Assembly (NCBI RefSeq): GCF_002101595.1
Contig: NZ_LQOM01000016.1
Span: 124,001-188,000, forward strand
Length of the DNA: 64,000 bases
From: Mycobacterium celatum
Lineage (GTDB): Bacteria; Actinomycetota; Actinomycetes; Mycobacteriales; Mycobacteriaceae
Direction of reading: 5' to 3'
The notes beneath the pieces are model-generated. The model was not told the DNA's origin. It searched no databases and worked only from the letters and a program-made list of their open reading frames with translations. The position numbers were made by a program, and so were the translations under genes. Positions 18,001 through 25,974 of this stretch are shown here, one piece after another (positions within the stretch are counted from its first letter, which is position 1; every line of letters begins with the position of its first letter).

Positions 18001-18761
18001 AGCTCTTCCAGAAATTCACGCACTGCTGCATTGAACGCCTCGGGCTGGTCCATGTTCGCCGCATGCCCTGCATCGGCGATGACGACCTTGCAGGAATTGG
18101 GAATGCGGCGGTGCATGTAATCGGCACTGGCCAGGAAGTCGGTGTCGTCGGCGCCGACGACCACCAACGTGGGCACCGTGATGGTGTCGAGCGACGTGAT
18201 GACCCGAGCGTCCTTTTGCGCCATGACACCGAGGGCGGAACGGGGCAGTCCCTCGGGATGCTCGTGCACCGCCTGCTTGAGTTCGGCCGACATGTCTGCC
18301 GGTGTTTCGCCCCGCTCGAGTTGCGTGGCGCGTCGTTCTACCCACGCGTTCCACTTGTTGCGGGCTTCGTCGTTGCGATAGCCCGGCCCCGTGTCGACCA
18401 GAACCAGCGCGGCCACCCGCTGCGGGCGAACGAGGTGAAAGGCCAGAGATAGATAGCCGCCCAACGACATTCCGCCGAGCACGGCCCGCTCGACGCCCGC
18501 GGCGTCGAGAATGGCCGCCATGTCGGCAACGCTGATCTCCTCGCTGTAGCGGTCCATGTCCTCGGGTGCGTCGCTGCTGCCATGGCCGCGCTGGTCCCAC
18601 ACGATCACCGGCCGATCGACGCTCAGGGCAGCGATATTCGGGTCCCACATACCCGCGGTCGCGCCGAAACCGTGCGTGAGCAATACAGGCACGCCCGAGC
18701 CCTGCGCGTTGTGCACCTGGAAAGCCAGCGTGACCCCGTCATCGCGCAGCAGTCGGTTCAT
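17997..18761 (-). CDS. Alpha/beta-fold hydrolase
   Basis: A 254-residue serine hydrolase. Visible elements are HGFGATAGMWDPN (oxyanion region near residue 35), the nucleophile elbow GGMSLGGYLSLAF with catalytic Ser, an acid residue near VVVGADDTDF, and the catalytic His in ADAGHAANMDQPEAF close to the C-terminus. Relatives include enol-lactone hydrolases and meta-cleavage product hydrolases. The ATG at 18761 overlaps the upstream acyl-CoA dehydrogenase stop (ATGA), and its own stop overlaps the enoyl-CoA hydratase start. A much longer in-frame upstream extension lies antisense-like inside the dehydrogenase and was rejected. Confidence 0.88.
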   Translation of the reverse strand: MNRLLRDDGVTLAFQVHNAQGSGVPVLLTHGFGATAGMWDPNIAALSVDRPVIVWDQRGHGSSDAPEDMDRYSEEISVADMAAILDAAGVERAVLGGMSLGGYLSLAFHLVRPQRVAALVLVDTGPGYRNDEARNKWNAWVERRATQLERGETPADMSAELKQAVHEHPEGLPRSALGVMAQKDARVITSLDTITVPTLVVVGADDTDFLASADYMHRRIPNSCKVVIADAGHAANMDQPEAFNAAVREFLEEL

Positions 18762-19780
18762 TGCAGAACCTCGGAGCCGGACTGGATGGCCGGGTACAGG
18801 GCGTCGGGTCCACGGGCCAGCAGCGCCGCGCCGAGCCGGTCCGCCCAGCGATGGTGTCCCCCGGCTTCGTCTTGCCAGGCCCAGAGTCGACGGGTCAGAT
18901 AATGCAAGGGGTACTCCTTCGTCATGCCGATAGCGCCATGCGTCTGATGGGCGGCCGCCGTCACCAGCTGCGCGGCTCGGTCGGCGAGCATTTTGGCGCA
19001 AGCGATTTCGAATCCGCCTCGGCCAAGTTCGACCGCTTCGACCGCACCGTCGACAGCCGCTGCGACCACGGCCGCCTGCTGGTGGATGGTGACCAAATGT
19101 GTTTGCACGGCCTGGAAACGACCGATGGGGCGCCCGAACTGCTCACGCTCGCGGCTGTAGCGCAATGTCATCGCCGCCACGGCACTTATCGCGCCGGCCA
19201 TTAGCGCGGCACGCCCCAGCGCGGTGCGCTCCCAGAGTGTTTGTTCGGTGACACCGTCCGGCGCGTCGGCGCGTGCCGTTACCTGCACGCCGTCGAAAAC
19301 CACTGTGTCACGGGGCTCCTCGGCAAAGTTGACTCCGCGACTGACCGCAGGGCCGCCCGCTGGTGCCGCCGGTCCGGGTGCGAGCACCACGACGCCGTCG
19401 ACGAGGCCGACGACGTGTTCGGCGCGGTGACCCCACGTGATGGCGGGCACTGGACCGAACAGCCGGTCGCCGTCGAGACGGAGCGAGGCGCCAGGCGGCA
19501 GTACCGTACGAACACCCTCCGGCAGCGCGAGACCTGCAGACGCCAGGAGCCACCCGCCGACCAGTCCTGCCTCAGCCATGGGGACCGGCGCCGCGTGTGC
19601 TCCCGCGGCCCGAAGCAGTTGGACGGCGTCGGCAACGCTGCCGCCAGCCCCGCCCAGCTCTTCCGGAACAGGGACGTCGCTGAAACCGCTCTGTTGGAGG
19701 GCATTCCATAGTTGTAGGTCGTCATGGCTGTGCGCGGCAAAGAGTTTGGCGGCTGAGTTATATAGTTCGTTGTCGCTCAT
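18758..19780 (-). CDS. Acyl-CoA dehydrogenase (divergent, beta-type partner)
   Basis: A 340-residue ACAD-fold protein. The C-terminal helical domain contains YSREREQFGRPIGRFQAVQTHL and AHQTHGAIGMTKEYPLHYLTRRLW, while the FAD-binding middle is weakly conserved and the usual catalytic Glu region is not recognisable. Mycobacteria use heterotetrameric steroid/acyl-CoA dehydrogenases built from one active and one degenerate subunit encoded side by side. The tight ATGA coupling to the full-length dehydrogenase upstream suggests the same arrangement here. Substrate unknown. Confidence 0.85.
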   Translation of the reverse strand: MSDNELYNSAAKLFAAHSHDDLQLWNALQQSGFSDVPVPEELGGAGGSVADAVQLLRAAGAHAAPVPMAEAGLVGGWLLASAGLALPEGVRTVLPPGASLRLDGDRLFGPVPAITWGHRAEHVVGLVDGVVVLAPGPAAPAGGPAVSRGVNFAEEPRDTVVFDGVQVTARADAPDGVTEQTLWERTALGRAALMAGAISAVAAMTLRYSREREQFGRPIGRFQAVQTHLVTIHQQAAVVAAAVDGAVEAVELGRGGFEIACAKMLADRAAQLVTAAAHQTHGAIGMTKEYPLHYLTRRLWAWQDEAGGHHRWADRLGAALLARGPDALYPAIQSGSEVLQ

Positions 19781-20913
19781 GACAACCCTTTGGCTGCGAC
19801 AGAGCGCAGTATCTCGTTGGTGCCACCTCGGATGGTGAACGACGGCGACTCCAGCACGGCGCGACGTAGCAACCGTTCGAACAGCGACGGCTGTGGCCCG
19901 CTGATGAGCTCACGGTCCAACAGGTCGCGTAGCGCGTTCACCACATCCTGTTCGAACCGGGTGCCCATCTCTTTGATGAGCGCAGCTTCGGCTGCGGGCG
20001 TGCCGCCGGCATCGATTGTCCGGGCCACAGTCAGCGAAAGCCGTCGCAGCACCCAGTACTGGGCCGCGAGTTCGCCGATCAGCCGACTGCTGGCGGGACT
20101 GGCGGCCAGGTCTGGGCATTCGCGGATGAACTCCTGAACGAGTAGGAATGTCGAGATCCACCGGTCCGGGCCGCTGCGCTCAAAGGCCAACTCGCTGGCG
20201 TTCTGCGCCCAGCCCTGCCCGATTTCGCCGATCACCATCTCGTCCGAGACCGCCACGTCGTCAAGGACCACCTCGGCGAAGTGGTCGGTGCTGCCGTTCA
20301 GGAAGGGGATCGGCTTGACCGTCACGCCGGGGCTGCGCATATCGATCAGGAATCTGCTTAGTCCCGCATGGCGTTCGCCCTCACCGGTTCGGCATAGGGC
20401 GATCATGAAGTCGGCGTGCATGGCGTTGCTCGTCCACACCTTGGTGCCCGACACTCGCCAGCCGTCCGTGTCGCGCACACCTCGCGTCCGCACCGACGCG
20501 AGGTCGCTGCCGGCGTCGGGCTCGCTCATGCCGATGCAAAAACACAACTCGCCCCGGCAGATTCGGGGTAACAGCCACTGCTTCTGCTCCTCGGTGCCGT
20601 AACGCAATAGCACCGGGGCGATCTGCCGGTCGGCGACCCAGTGATGCCCTACCGGGGCGCCCCAGCGCAGCAGCTCTTCGACGACGACAAAGCGGTCGAC
20701 GGCGGTGGCGTCACGACCGCCGTAGCGAGTTGGGACCGCCATGCCGATCCAGCCACGCTCGGCCAACGCGACGGAGAAGGCCCGATCAACCTCAGCGCCC
20801 ATCCCGAGGCCGGGCTCGAAAGTGCCCCAGGGCAGCGCCTCGGCCAGGAATGCGCGAACCTGCTCCCGCAATTGCAGTTCTGACGCGGTGAGCGCGGTAG
20901 GCGATGTGGCCAT
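19777..20913 (-). CDS. Acyl-CoA dehydrogenase (FAD-binding, alpha-type partner)
   Basis: A 378-residue dehydrogenase oxidising an acyl-CoA to the enoyl-CoA. Conserved ACAD elements are CFCIGMSEPDAGSDLASVRTRG (near residues 120-140), WRVSGTKVWTSNAMHADF, and the C-terminal FTIRGGTNEILRSVAAKGL. ATG 20913 was chosen because TAGCCT lies 7 nt upstream at leaderless spacing; the longer in-frame extension would overlap the neighbouring phosphatase. It heads an operon with the divergent dehydrogenase, hydrolase and enoyl-CoA hydratase, each overlapping the next by 4 bp. Confidence 0.9.
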   Translation of the reverse strand: MATSPTALTASELQLREQVRAFLAEALPWGTFEPGLGMGAEVDRAFSVALAERGWIGMAVPTRYGGRDATAVDRFVVVEELLRWGAPVGHHWVADRQIAPVLLRYGTEEQKQWLLPRICRGELCFCIGMSEPDAGSDLASVRTRGVRDTDGWRVSGTKVWTSNAMHADFMIALCRTGEGERHAGLSRFLIDMRSPGVTVKPIPFLNGSTDHFAEVVLDDVAVSDEMVIGEIGQGWAQNASELAFERSGPDRWISTFLLVQEFIRECPDLAASPASSRLIGELAAQYWVLRRLSLTVARTIDAGGTPAAEAALIKEMGTRFEQDVVNALRDLLDRELISGPQPSLFERLLRRAVLESPSFTIRGGTNEILRSVAAKGLS

Positions 20914-20920
20914 GCTTGGC

Positions 20921-20926
20921 AGGCTA
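20921..20926 (-). promoter_or_regulatory. -10 hexamer of the acyl-CoA operon (leaderless)
   Basis: TAGCCT on the minus strand is 7 nt before ATG 20913 and supports that start. Confidence 0.45.
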
Positions 20927-20954
20927 ACCACATTCTCCGTGCCGACGAACGGGT

Positions 20955-21866
20955 TTATCCGTACGACGCCACGGGCAGTTGGTCGATGAGAGGATTTCCC
21001 GTCGCCGTAGCGCTTGCCTCCAAAGGCGGGTTGGCCTCGCACTGCCCGTTCCTGGGCGGCACCTTCAGCAGCATGCATAAGCCCATCGCCTCAGGACTCA
21101 TCGTTGTGTCCCTCCGAAGCGGCGAGACAGGTTTCCCGTTCCAGCTGATCAGCTTCCAGCCGTCCTGAGGACTGCCCTGGATCACGACAATGCCGGTGTT
21201 GGGCAGCGGATCGAAAACCATGAGCAGCGGATCGGGGTTCTTGACGTTCATCATCGTCCCGACCTCGATGACGAATTCGCTTGAAAATGCGACTTCGGTG
21301 ATATTGCCGTCAGCGGCCCGGACCGGATGAGTCACGGCATTGGCGTAAATCGTTTGAAGCGCGTCGCGAAAGCGCTTGTCGAACACCAGCCCGTTAGGGT
21401 CAGTGGAGCCCGGGGCCAGCATCGGAGCGGCGGGTATTCCGAGCGCCCACGCCAGCGGGCCTAGGAGATATAGGAGCCCCTGGAAGCTGAATTCCGGTAA
21501 GCCATCGTAAGAGCCGGCGTTGATCTCGTTCAGCCCAGGCAGTACTTGCACGTTCATGCCAAGCAGGCTGGCCAACGGCGCAGCGGTTTGCTGCGTCCTG
21601 ATCAACTGCGATGCGAAGAGCCCGCCGAAAGGACCTTGTGGTGCAAGTAATTTGGCGACAGCCTGCGCCTGTTGCTGACCAAGCTGACTGAGTGCGGTTC
21701 CGGGCACCGCCGTGTCGATCACGCCCGCCGCATTGTCCACCGACTGCGCGTGCCGCACGAAGTCTATGACGATCGACTCGTCGGCCCAGGCTGGCACCGA
21801 TCCGACATAGAGAAGGGCCGTCGAAAGCAGCGCTGCAGCAGCAGAGCGGAATTGTGTTGTCAGCAA
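20955..21866 (-). CDS. Exported histidine phosphatase (phosphoglycerate mutase-like)
   Basis: A 303-residue protein with an N-terminal signal peptide (SAAAALLSTALLYVGSVPAWA, cleavage after AWA near residue 28) and the histidine-phosphatase RHG motif as VRHAQSVDN, followed by ASQLIRTQQTAAPLA. The second catalytic His is not in a standard context, so activity is uncertain. The start is a TTG at 21866 with no good alternative, because the frame upstream has no ATG or GTG nearby. It is the last gene before the att-like repeat at 22273. Role unknown; possibly periplasmic phosphate-ester hydrolysis. Confidence 0.8.
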   Translation of the reverse strand: MLTTQFRSAAAALLSTALLYVGSVPAWADESIVIDFVRHAQSVDNAAGVIDTAVPGTALSQLGQQQAQAVAKLLAPQGPFGGLFASQLIRTQQTAAPLASLLGMNVQVLPGLNEINAGSYDGLPEFSFQGLLYLLGPLAWALGIPAAPMLAPGSTDPNGLVFDKRFRDALQTIYANAVTHPVRAADGNITEVAFSSEFVIEVGTMMNVKNPDPLLMVFDPLPNTGIVVIQGSPQDGWKLISWNGKPVSPLRRDTTMSPEAMGLCMLLKVPPRNGQCEANPPLEASATATGNPLIDQLPVASYG

Positions 21867-22392
21867 GGGACGTATGGATCGGTGCCGGCGGCTGTCGTCA
21901 AGGTCGGGATGGCATCCGACAACGGCAGCATGGTGGGCGCGGTTAAGACGGCAGTCAGTCGGTCGATGGCAGACTCCTTTCCGCTAATCACTTCGGGTTC
22001 CGGTGGTCGGTTTCGGCCGACCATGGGGTCAATCAGTCCTGTGGCAGAAATAGACTCTTGTGGCAGAAGTAAAGTATCTGGCTTTCGTACGGTTGCCACG
22101 CAAGGAATTTCACAGTCCGAAACCATGACGTGACTGTGTCGTTATGACGAGAACTTGCAGTGACGCCGTCAAGGACTGATAACGAAACCGCATGCGGCGA
22201 ATGGGACTGAACAGGCACGATGCCGAACAAACTCACCGCGCAGAATGGCATATTGCCTGGTAGAGCGGCGGCTTCGATTCCCAGCTGCTCCACTAGGAAG
22301 CGGTCGTCAGGGAACTCTCCGGGTGAAGGATTCAGCACGACTGGTCAGGTCATCTTCGCCGTGCAGCAGTGAGGTACCTCGAATCCAGCCCA
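21867..22392. other. Non-coding stretch with a tmRNA-like remnant
   Basis: About 525 bases with no convincing gene. Short frames here lack recognisable domains. The stretch contains a tandem TGTGGCAGAA pair near 22035-22065 and the ssrA-like 23-mer at 22273-22295, preceded by a tRNA-like GGTAGAGCGG. It looks like the decayed right edge of an integrated element. Confidence 0.5.
22273..22295 (+). repeat. ssrA 3'-end copy of an att-like repeat (right)
   Basis: TTCGATTCCC followed by AGCTGCTCCACTA matches the ssrA 3' end at 15125-15147 in 21 of 23 positions and in the same orientation. It is a candidate right attachment remnant, giving an island of about 7.1 kb. No integrase gene is visible between the copies. 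Confidence 0.55.
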
Positions 22393-23181
22393 CTAACGCC
22401 GACGCCAGGTCGCCGGTCGCTTTTCGAGGAATGCGCACATGCCCTCTTGGGCATCGTCGGCGCGGGCATTCATCGCCATGACGGCCTTGGCCAGGTCGTA
22501 GGCCCGGTGTTCGTCGAGCTCGATTTGGGCGTAGAACGTTTCCTTACCCAGCCCCACAGTCAGTGGGCTCGAAGCCACGATGGCGTCGACGATGGCGCCC
22601 AGTTCGTCTTCGAGGGATTTTGCCGGGACGACGCGGTTCACCAGGCCCCAATCGAGCGCGGTCTCAGCGGTGATCGGTTGCCCGGTAAGCAACATCTCCA
22701 GTGCACGCTTGCGGCCGATTGCACGCGACAACGGCACCATCGGAGTGGAGCAGAATAGACCGATCTTGACTCCCGGGGTGGCGAAACGGGCGCCGTCTGC
22801 GGCCACGGCGAGGTCGCAGGCCGCGACCAATTGACACCCCGCGGCGGTAGCCATTCCCTCCACCTTGGCGATCACCGGTTGGGGGAGGCGGTGGATCGTT
22901 TCCATGAGCTCGGTGCACACGTCGAACAGTCGTTGGTAGAACGGGACGTCGCGGCCGACCATCTCCGCCAAGTCATGTCCCGCGGAGAACGCCGGGCCGA
23001 CCGCGTCGACGACGATCACCCGCACGTCGGGATCCGCGCCAAGTTGGCGCACCGTGGCGATCAGCTCTTCCATCAGCTCGAGGCTCAGCGCGTTGCGTTT
23101 CTCTGGCCGGTTGAGGGTCAGGCGTGCCACCGGGCCGTCCACGCGAACTACGACGGGCGCCTCCGCCGCGAGTCTGCTCAT
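22393..23181 (-). CDS. Enoyl-CoA hydratase/isomerase family protein
   Basis: A 262-residue crotonase-fold protein with [18 protein letters not shown], the oxyanion loop [11 protein letters not shown], and [21 protein letters not shown]. The C-terminal [17 protein letters not shown] is typical of the family. The glutamates of classical hydratases are not obvious, so the precise reaction is uncertain. ATG 23181 is preferred over 23193 because TATGCT sits 7 nt before it at leaderless spacing. It stands alone between the island edge and the DUF1906 gene. Confidence 0.88.
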   Translation of the reverse strand: MSRLAAEAPVVVRVDGPVARLTLNRPEKRNALSLELMEELIATVRQLGADPDVRVIVVDAVGPAFSAGHDLAEMVGRDVPFYQRLFDVCTELMETIHRLPQPVIAKVEGMATAAGCQLVAACDLAVAADGARFATPGVKIGLFCSTPMVPLSRAIGRKRALEMLLTGQPITAETALDWGLVNRVVPAKSLEDELGAIVDAIVASSPLTVGLGKETFYAQIELDEHRAYDLAKAVMAMNARADDAQEGMCAFLEKRPATWRRR

Positions 23182-23188
23182 GAAGGCG

Positions 23189-23194
23189 AGCATA
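23189..23194 (-). promoter_or_regulatory. -10 hexamer of the 23,181 gene (leaderless)
   Basis: TATGCT on the minus strand lies 7 nt before ATG 23181. It overlaps the alternative upstream start, so it argues for the shorter protein. Confidence 0.45.
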
Positions 23195-23197
23195 CGA

Positions 23198-23953
23198 CTA
23201 ACGATGCAAATCCCACTGCCCGAAATCGGTTGCGAGGACGTCGTCTACATCCACGTGCGTACCGCCCACGAGCACGCCCGGATTCGATGGGGTATTGACC
23301 ACAACCTGATACAGCACCGCGGCAGGCTCGCGCTGACCGGCAGACCACCCGATCGTCTGCCACGCCCACCGGTGGCCTGCGGTGGGCGAGTGCCCGATGA
23401 CGTTGTCTTTGATCGCCCATCCGCAGGCCCGCGAATGCCCGTAGATGCCCGTGCGCTCCACTCCCAACACCGAGTTGATTCCTCGAAACCAGTTGACAGT
23501 AACGGAATTCCAGGTATCGAGGTCGATATCCTCGTCGATGCTGAAGAAGATCGGCGCCGAATTCGGACCCCCGGCCGCAGTATGCAGTCGCATTGCTGTC
23601 TGAGCGTCGGCTACACCGCCGTCGTGCCCCCTGGTGAAGTCCGACGGAGTGGGCCAGCCGGGCTTGCCGTACTGATAGCAGCTGACGATTTGCAGACCCG
23701 CCGCGCGTAGCCCATCCGCGTACTCACGGGTGACGGGCTTGAAATCGAAGTCCGCGCCCGGGCGCGATTCGGCCACATAGACCAATGCCCCGTCAAAACC
23801 CGCCGCTTTGATCTGCTCCGGCGCGACGATGTGCTCCGAAAAATCGATGAGCCGCATGGTGGCGGCCGACGCCGTTGGCGCATTGACCGGCAGGCTCAAC
23901 AGAACCGGTGCGGCGCAAGCGCATTTGAGGACGTCGCGCCTCGAAACAGCCAC
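23198..23953 (-). CDS. Tat-exported DUF1906 glycoside-hydrolase-like protein (Rv2525c type)
   Basis: A 251-residue secreted protein. The N-terminus [20 protein letters not shown] is a classical twin-arginine signal with cleavage after ASA near residue 30. The domain contains [29 protein letters not shown] and [13 protein letters not shown], matching the Rv2525c family whose fold resembles GH25-type hydrolases. M. tuberculosis Rv2525c is a Tat substrate linked to the cell wall; this is a paralogue-like protein, and its catalytic activity is unproven. A TACCAT hexamer 6 nt before the GTG suggests a leaderless mRNA. Confidence 0.88.
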   Translation of the reverse strand: MAVSRRDVLKCACAAPVLLSLPVNAPTASAATMRLIDFSEHIVAPEQIKAAGFDGALVYVAESRPGADFDFKPVTREYADGLRAAGLQIVSCYQYGKPGWPTPSDFTRGHDGGVADAQTAMRLHTAAGGPNSAPIFFSIDEDIDLDTWNSVTVNWFRGINSVLGVERTGIYGHSRACGWAIKDNVIGHSPTAGHRWAWQTIGWSAGQREPAAVLYQVVVNTPSNPGVLVGGTHVDVDDVLATDFGQWDLHR

Positions 23954-23959
23954 CGTGCG

Positions 23960-23965
23960 ATGGTA
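23960..23965 (-). promoter_or_regulatory. -10 hexamer of the DUF1906 gene (leaderless)
   Basis: TACCAT on the minus strand lies 6 nt before GTG 23953. Confidence 0.45.
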
Positions 23966-23971
23966 ACAAAA

Positions 23972-24574
23972 TCAGCTTTGCAATGGCCTCAGTAACGCAT
24001 TGAGCCCGTACTCGAAAACGGCGTCGTAGTCGGTGGGGGATTGCAGCGCCTGGACCAGAGCTTGGTCGGGCCAGGCGTCGGCCCACAGCGACGGGTCTTC
24101 CTCATCGTGCTTCGGGCCGCGAACGGCCGAAAACTGCATCAGCGCCGACGAAATGACATGAACCTCCACCGCCCGCAGGATGAGTGCGGCGTCGGGGCCG
24201 GTCACACCCAGATCCGCCAACTGCCCGGCCAATGTCTTTTGAATCGGCAGGAACAGCTGTGGTGTCCGGTCGCGTTCGTGCGCAATGCGTAAAAGGTGCT
24301 GTCGCTCGATCAACACAGTCCGCTGCGAACGGGCAAGCGACGCAATGCGTTCGACGGGATCACCGCCCTCGATGGGCAGATGCGCCATCTGGCTCAACAA
24401 GCGGTCGACCAGGCTGTCGAAAAGCTTGTCGCGGCCACCCACATGCCAGTAGATCGACGTGACCGCGACCCCCAGTTCTTGGGCGAGGCCGCGCATGCTG
24501 AATCCCTCGACGCCGTCCCGTTCGATCAGACGGGCCGCGGTGTCGAGGATCAGCTCGGCGGTGATGGCAGTCAA
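23972..24574 (-). CDS. TetR-family repressor (with Rieske oxygenase)
   Basis: A 200-residue regulator with an N-terminal helix-turn-helix (ITAELILDTAARLIERDG, then GLAQELGVAVTSIYWHVGGRDKLFDSL) and a C-terminal ligand/dimer domain. The ATG overlaps the Rieske oxygenase stop as ATGA, so the two are cotranslated. The TGTAAC-GGT-GTTACA palindrome in the divergent promoter region at 25917-25931 is its most likely operator, which would make the operon self-regulated. The inducer is unknown, probably the oxygenase substrate. Confidence 0.88.
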   Translation of the reverse strand: MTAITAELILDTAARLIERDGVEGFSMRGLAQELGVAVTSIYWHVGGRDKLFDSLVDRLLSQMAHLPIEGGDPVERIASLARSQRTVLIERQHLLRIAHERDRTPQLFLPIQKTLAGQLADLGVTGPDAALILRAVEVHVISSALMQFSAVRGPKHDEEDPSLWADAWPDQALVQALQSPTDYDAVFEYGLNALLRPLQS

Positions 24575-25896
24575 GCGGGCTCACCTCCGGTCATGCGATC
24601 CGATGCCGGCAGGTCGAGATAGCGTTCGAGGTTACGGTGCGTGTTGATCACGCGCCGTTCCTCGTTGGACAGCACCACGTGTGTGAACCCCGGCTGGTGC
24701 AGGCCGCGCTGAAGCCCAGCCAACACCGCGATGTCCTGGGTCATCACCAAGCCCGGCTCGGCCTCGCCCGCCGTCATCCGAACGTCGACGGGCTTGCTGC
24801 GTGGCGCACCGGGCGGCATCCGCGTCCACAGCATCATCACCATATCGCCGTGGTCGGGATCCGGTCCCGGCAGTGCGGTAATGACAGTCAGATGATCGGC
24901 GTTGGTCAGCAGCGTCATGTTCGGAAAGACGTTGTATTGGTGCAGCCGCATCAGCTGATCGGTAGTGGCCCAACTCAGGTTGACGCCGCGCCCAGCGGCG
25001 AAAGCTCTTGTGCGCTCGGCGATCACGTCGGTGACTGACTGGCCGGGTTGACGCTCTTCGCTCGGGAACGGAGTGCCCTCCGCGACGCCCATCAACGCTC
25101 CCTGGGTGGTGACATACGCGTCCCACACCTCCTCGTCGCTGAGGGTTTGCTTGAGGTGCGGGCTCGGCACACCGTAAAGCTGGTCGGACTTGCCGGTGTG
25201 ACCCCAAATCGCCTGCGGCGCATGCACGTCGTCGACGCAGCGGTGCAGCTCGGGGTGCAAGGTCTGGATGTGGTAGGTCTCGCTGAACCCGTCGGCGATC
25301 GTCTTCCAGTTCGCGTCGACGTCGATGGTCATGGTCGCGTAGCAGCGGAAGTCGCCCAGGCCACACCACGCGATGTCGTCCGGCACCGCCTCCAGGTAGT
25401 CGATCAACGGCATCGCGTCGACGTCGAGGTTGACAAACACCAGCCGCTCCCACGTGTCGACCCGCGCTGCGACCAGTGGAAATTCCGACATCTGCAATGC
25501 GCCGAATCCCTTGCGATTCGGGACTCGCTTGAGCGCGCCCCGCAAATCCCATGTCCAGCCGTGGTAGCCGCAGCGCAGCTCACGCAAGCCCGCACCAGCG
25601 CCGCCGCACAGCGAGTTGCCGCGGTGGCGGCAGACGTTCTGGAACGCGCGCAGCGCACCGTCGTCGTCGCGAACAATGAGGACCGAGTAAGGGCCGCAAC
25701 GGTATTCGAAGTAGTCACCGGGTTCGGCGACATGGTCGACCGTGCAGGCGACCTGCCACACCTTCGGCCACATCCGCTCCACCTCGAGCGCTGCAAACCC
25801 CGGGGAGTAGTACCGCTCGGCCGGCACCCGAGTGGGGCGTTGCGGTGCCATCCCGATCGCGTCCTCCCGCCGGGCACGGGTTGCTTGTGTCGTCAT
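24571..25896 (-). CDS. Rieske-type ring-hydroxylating oxygenase, large subunit
   Basis: A 441-residue oxygenase alpha subunit. The Rieske [2Fe-2S] ligands are C89-x-H91 and C109-x2-H112 (VCRHRG...LRCGYHGWTWD). The mononuclear iron histidines fit H209 and H214 in ETYHIQTLHPEL, followed by a C-terminal catalytic domain. Such enzymes dihydroxylate or demethylate aromatic or steroid-like substrates and need a separate reductase, which is not encoded nearby. It shares an operon with a TetR gene and is divergent from an amidohydrolase, suggesting one inducible catabolic unit. Substrate unknown. Confidence 0.9.
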   Translation of the reverse strand: MTTQATRARREDAIGMAPQRPTRVPAERYYSPGFAALEVERMWPKVWQVACTVDHVAEPGDYFEYRCGPYSVLIVRDDDGALRAFQNVCRHRGNSLCGGAGAGLRELRCGYHGWTWDLRGALKRVPNRKGFGALQMSEFPLVAARVDTWERLVFVNLDVDAMPLIDYLEAVPDDIAWCGLGDFRCYATMTIDVDANWKTIADGFSETYHIQTLHPELHRCVDDVHAPQAIWGHTGKSDQLYGVPSPHLKQTLSDEEVWDAYVTTQGALMGVAEGTPFPSEERQPGQSVTDVIAERTRAFAAGRGVNLSWATTDQLMRLHQYNVFPNMTLLTNADHLTVITALPGPDPDHGDMVMMLWTRMPPGAPRSKPVDVRMTAGEAEPGLVMTQDIAVLAGLQRGLHQPGFTHVVLSNEERRVINTHRNLERYLDLPASDRMTGGEPA

Positions 25897-25916
25897 CGAA
25901 GCCCTCCCGCAACCTC

Positions 25917-25931
25917 TGTAACGGTGTTACA
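25917..25931. promoter_or_regulatory. TetR-type operator in the Rieske/amidohydrolase divergent promoter
   Basis: TGTAACGGTGTTACA is a perfect 6-bp inverted repeat with a 3-bp spacer. It lies between the divergent starts at 25896 and 25975, close enough to both to control both units, and is the likely site for the TetR protein of 23972-24574. Confidence 0.65.
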
Positions 25932-25974
25932 TTGCACACTGTAGCGGCTGGCTAGGGCACACAAGGGAGTAATC

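Noticed and set aside
17997..19001. Longer hydrolase beginning at 19001
   Set aside because: The extra 80 residues lie inside the dehydrogenase gene and do not resemble a hydrolase N-terminus; ATG 18761 with ATGA overlap fits better.
21860..22126. Short minus-strand frame just before the histidine phosphatase
   Set aside because: No domain, no ribosome site and an ordinary composition; likely non-coding island edge.
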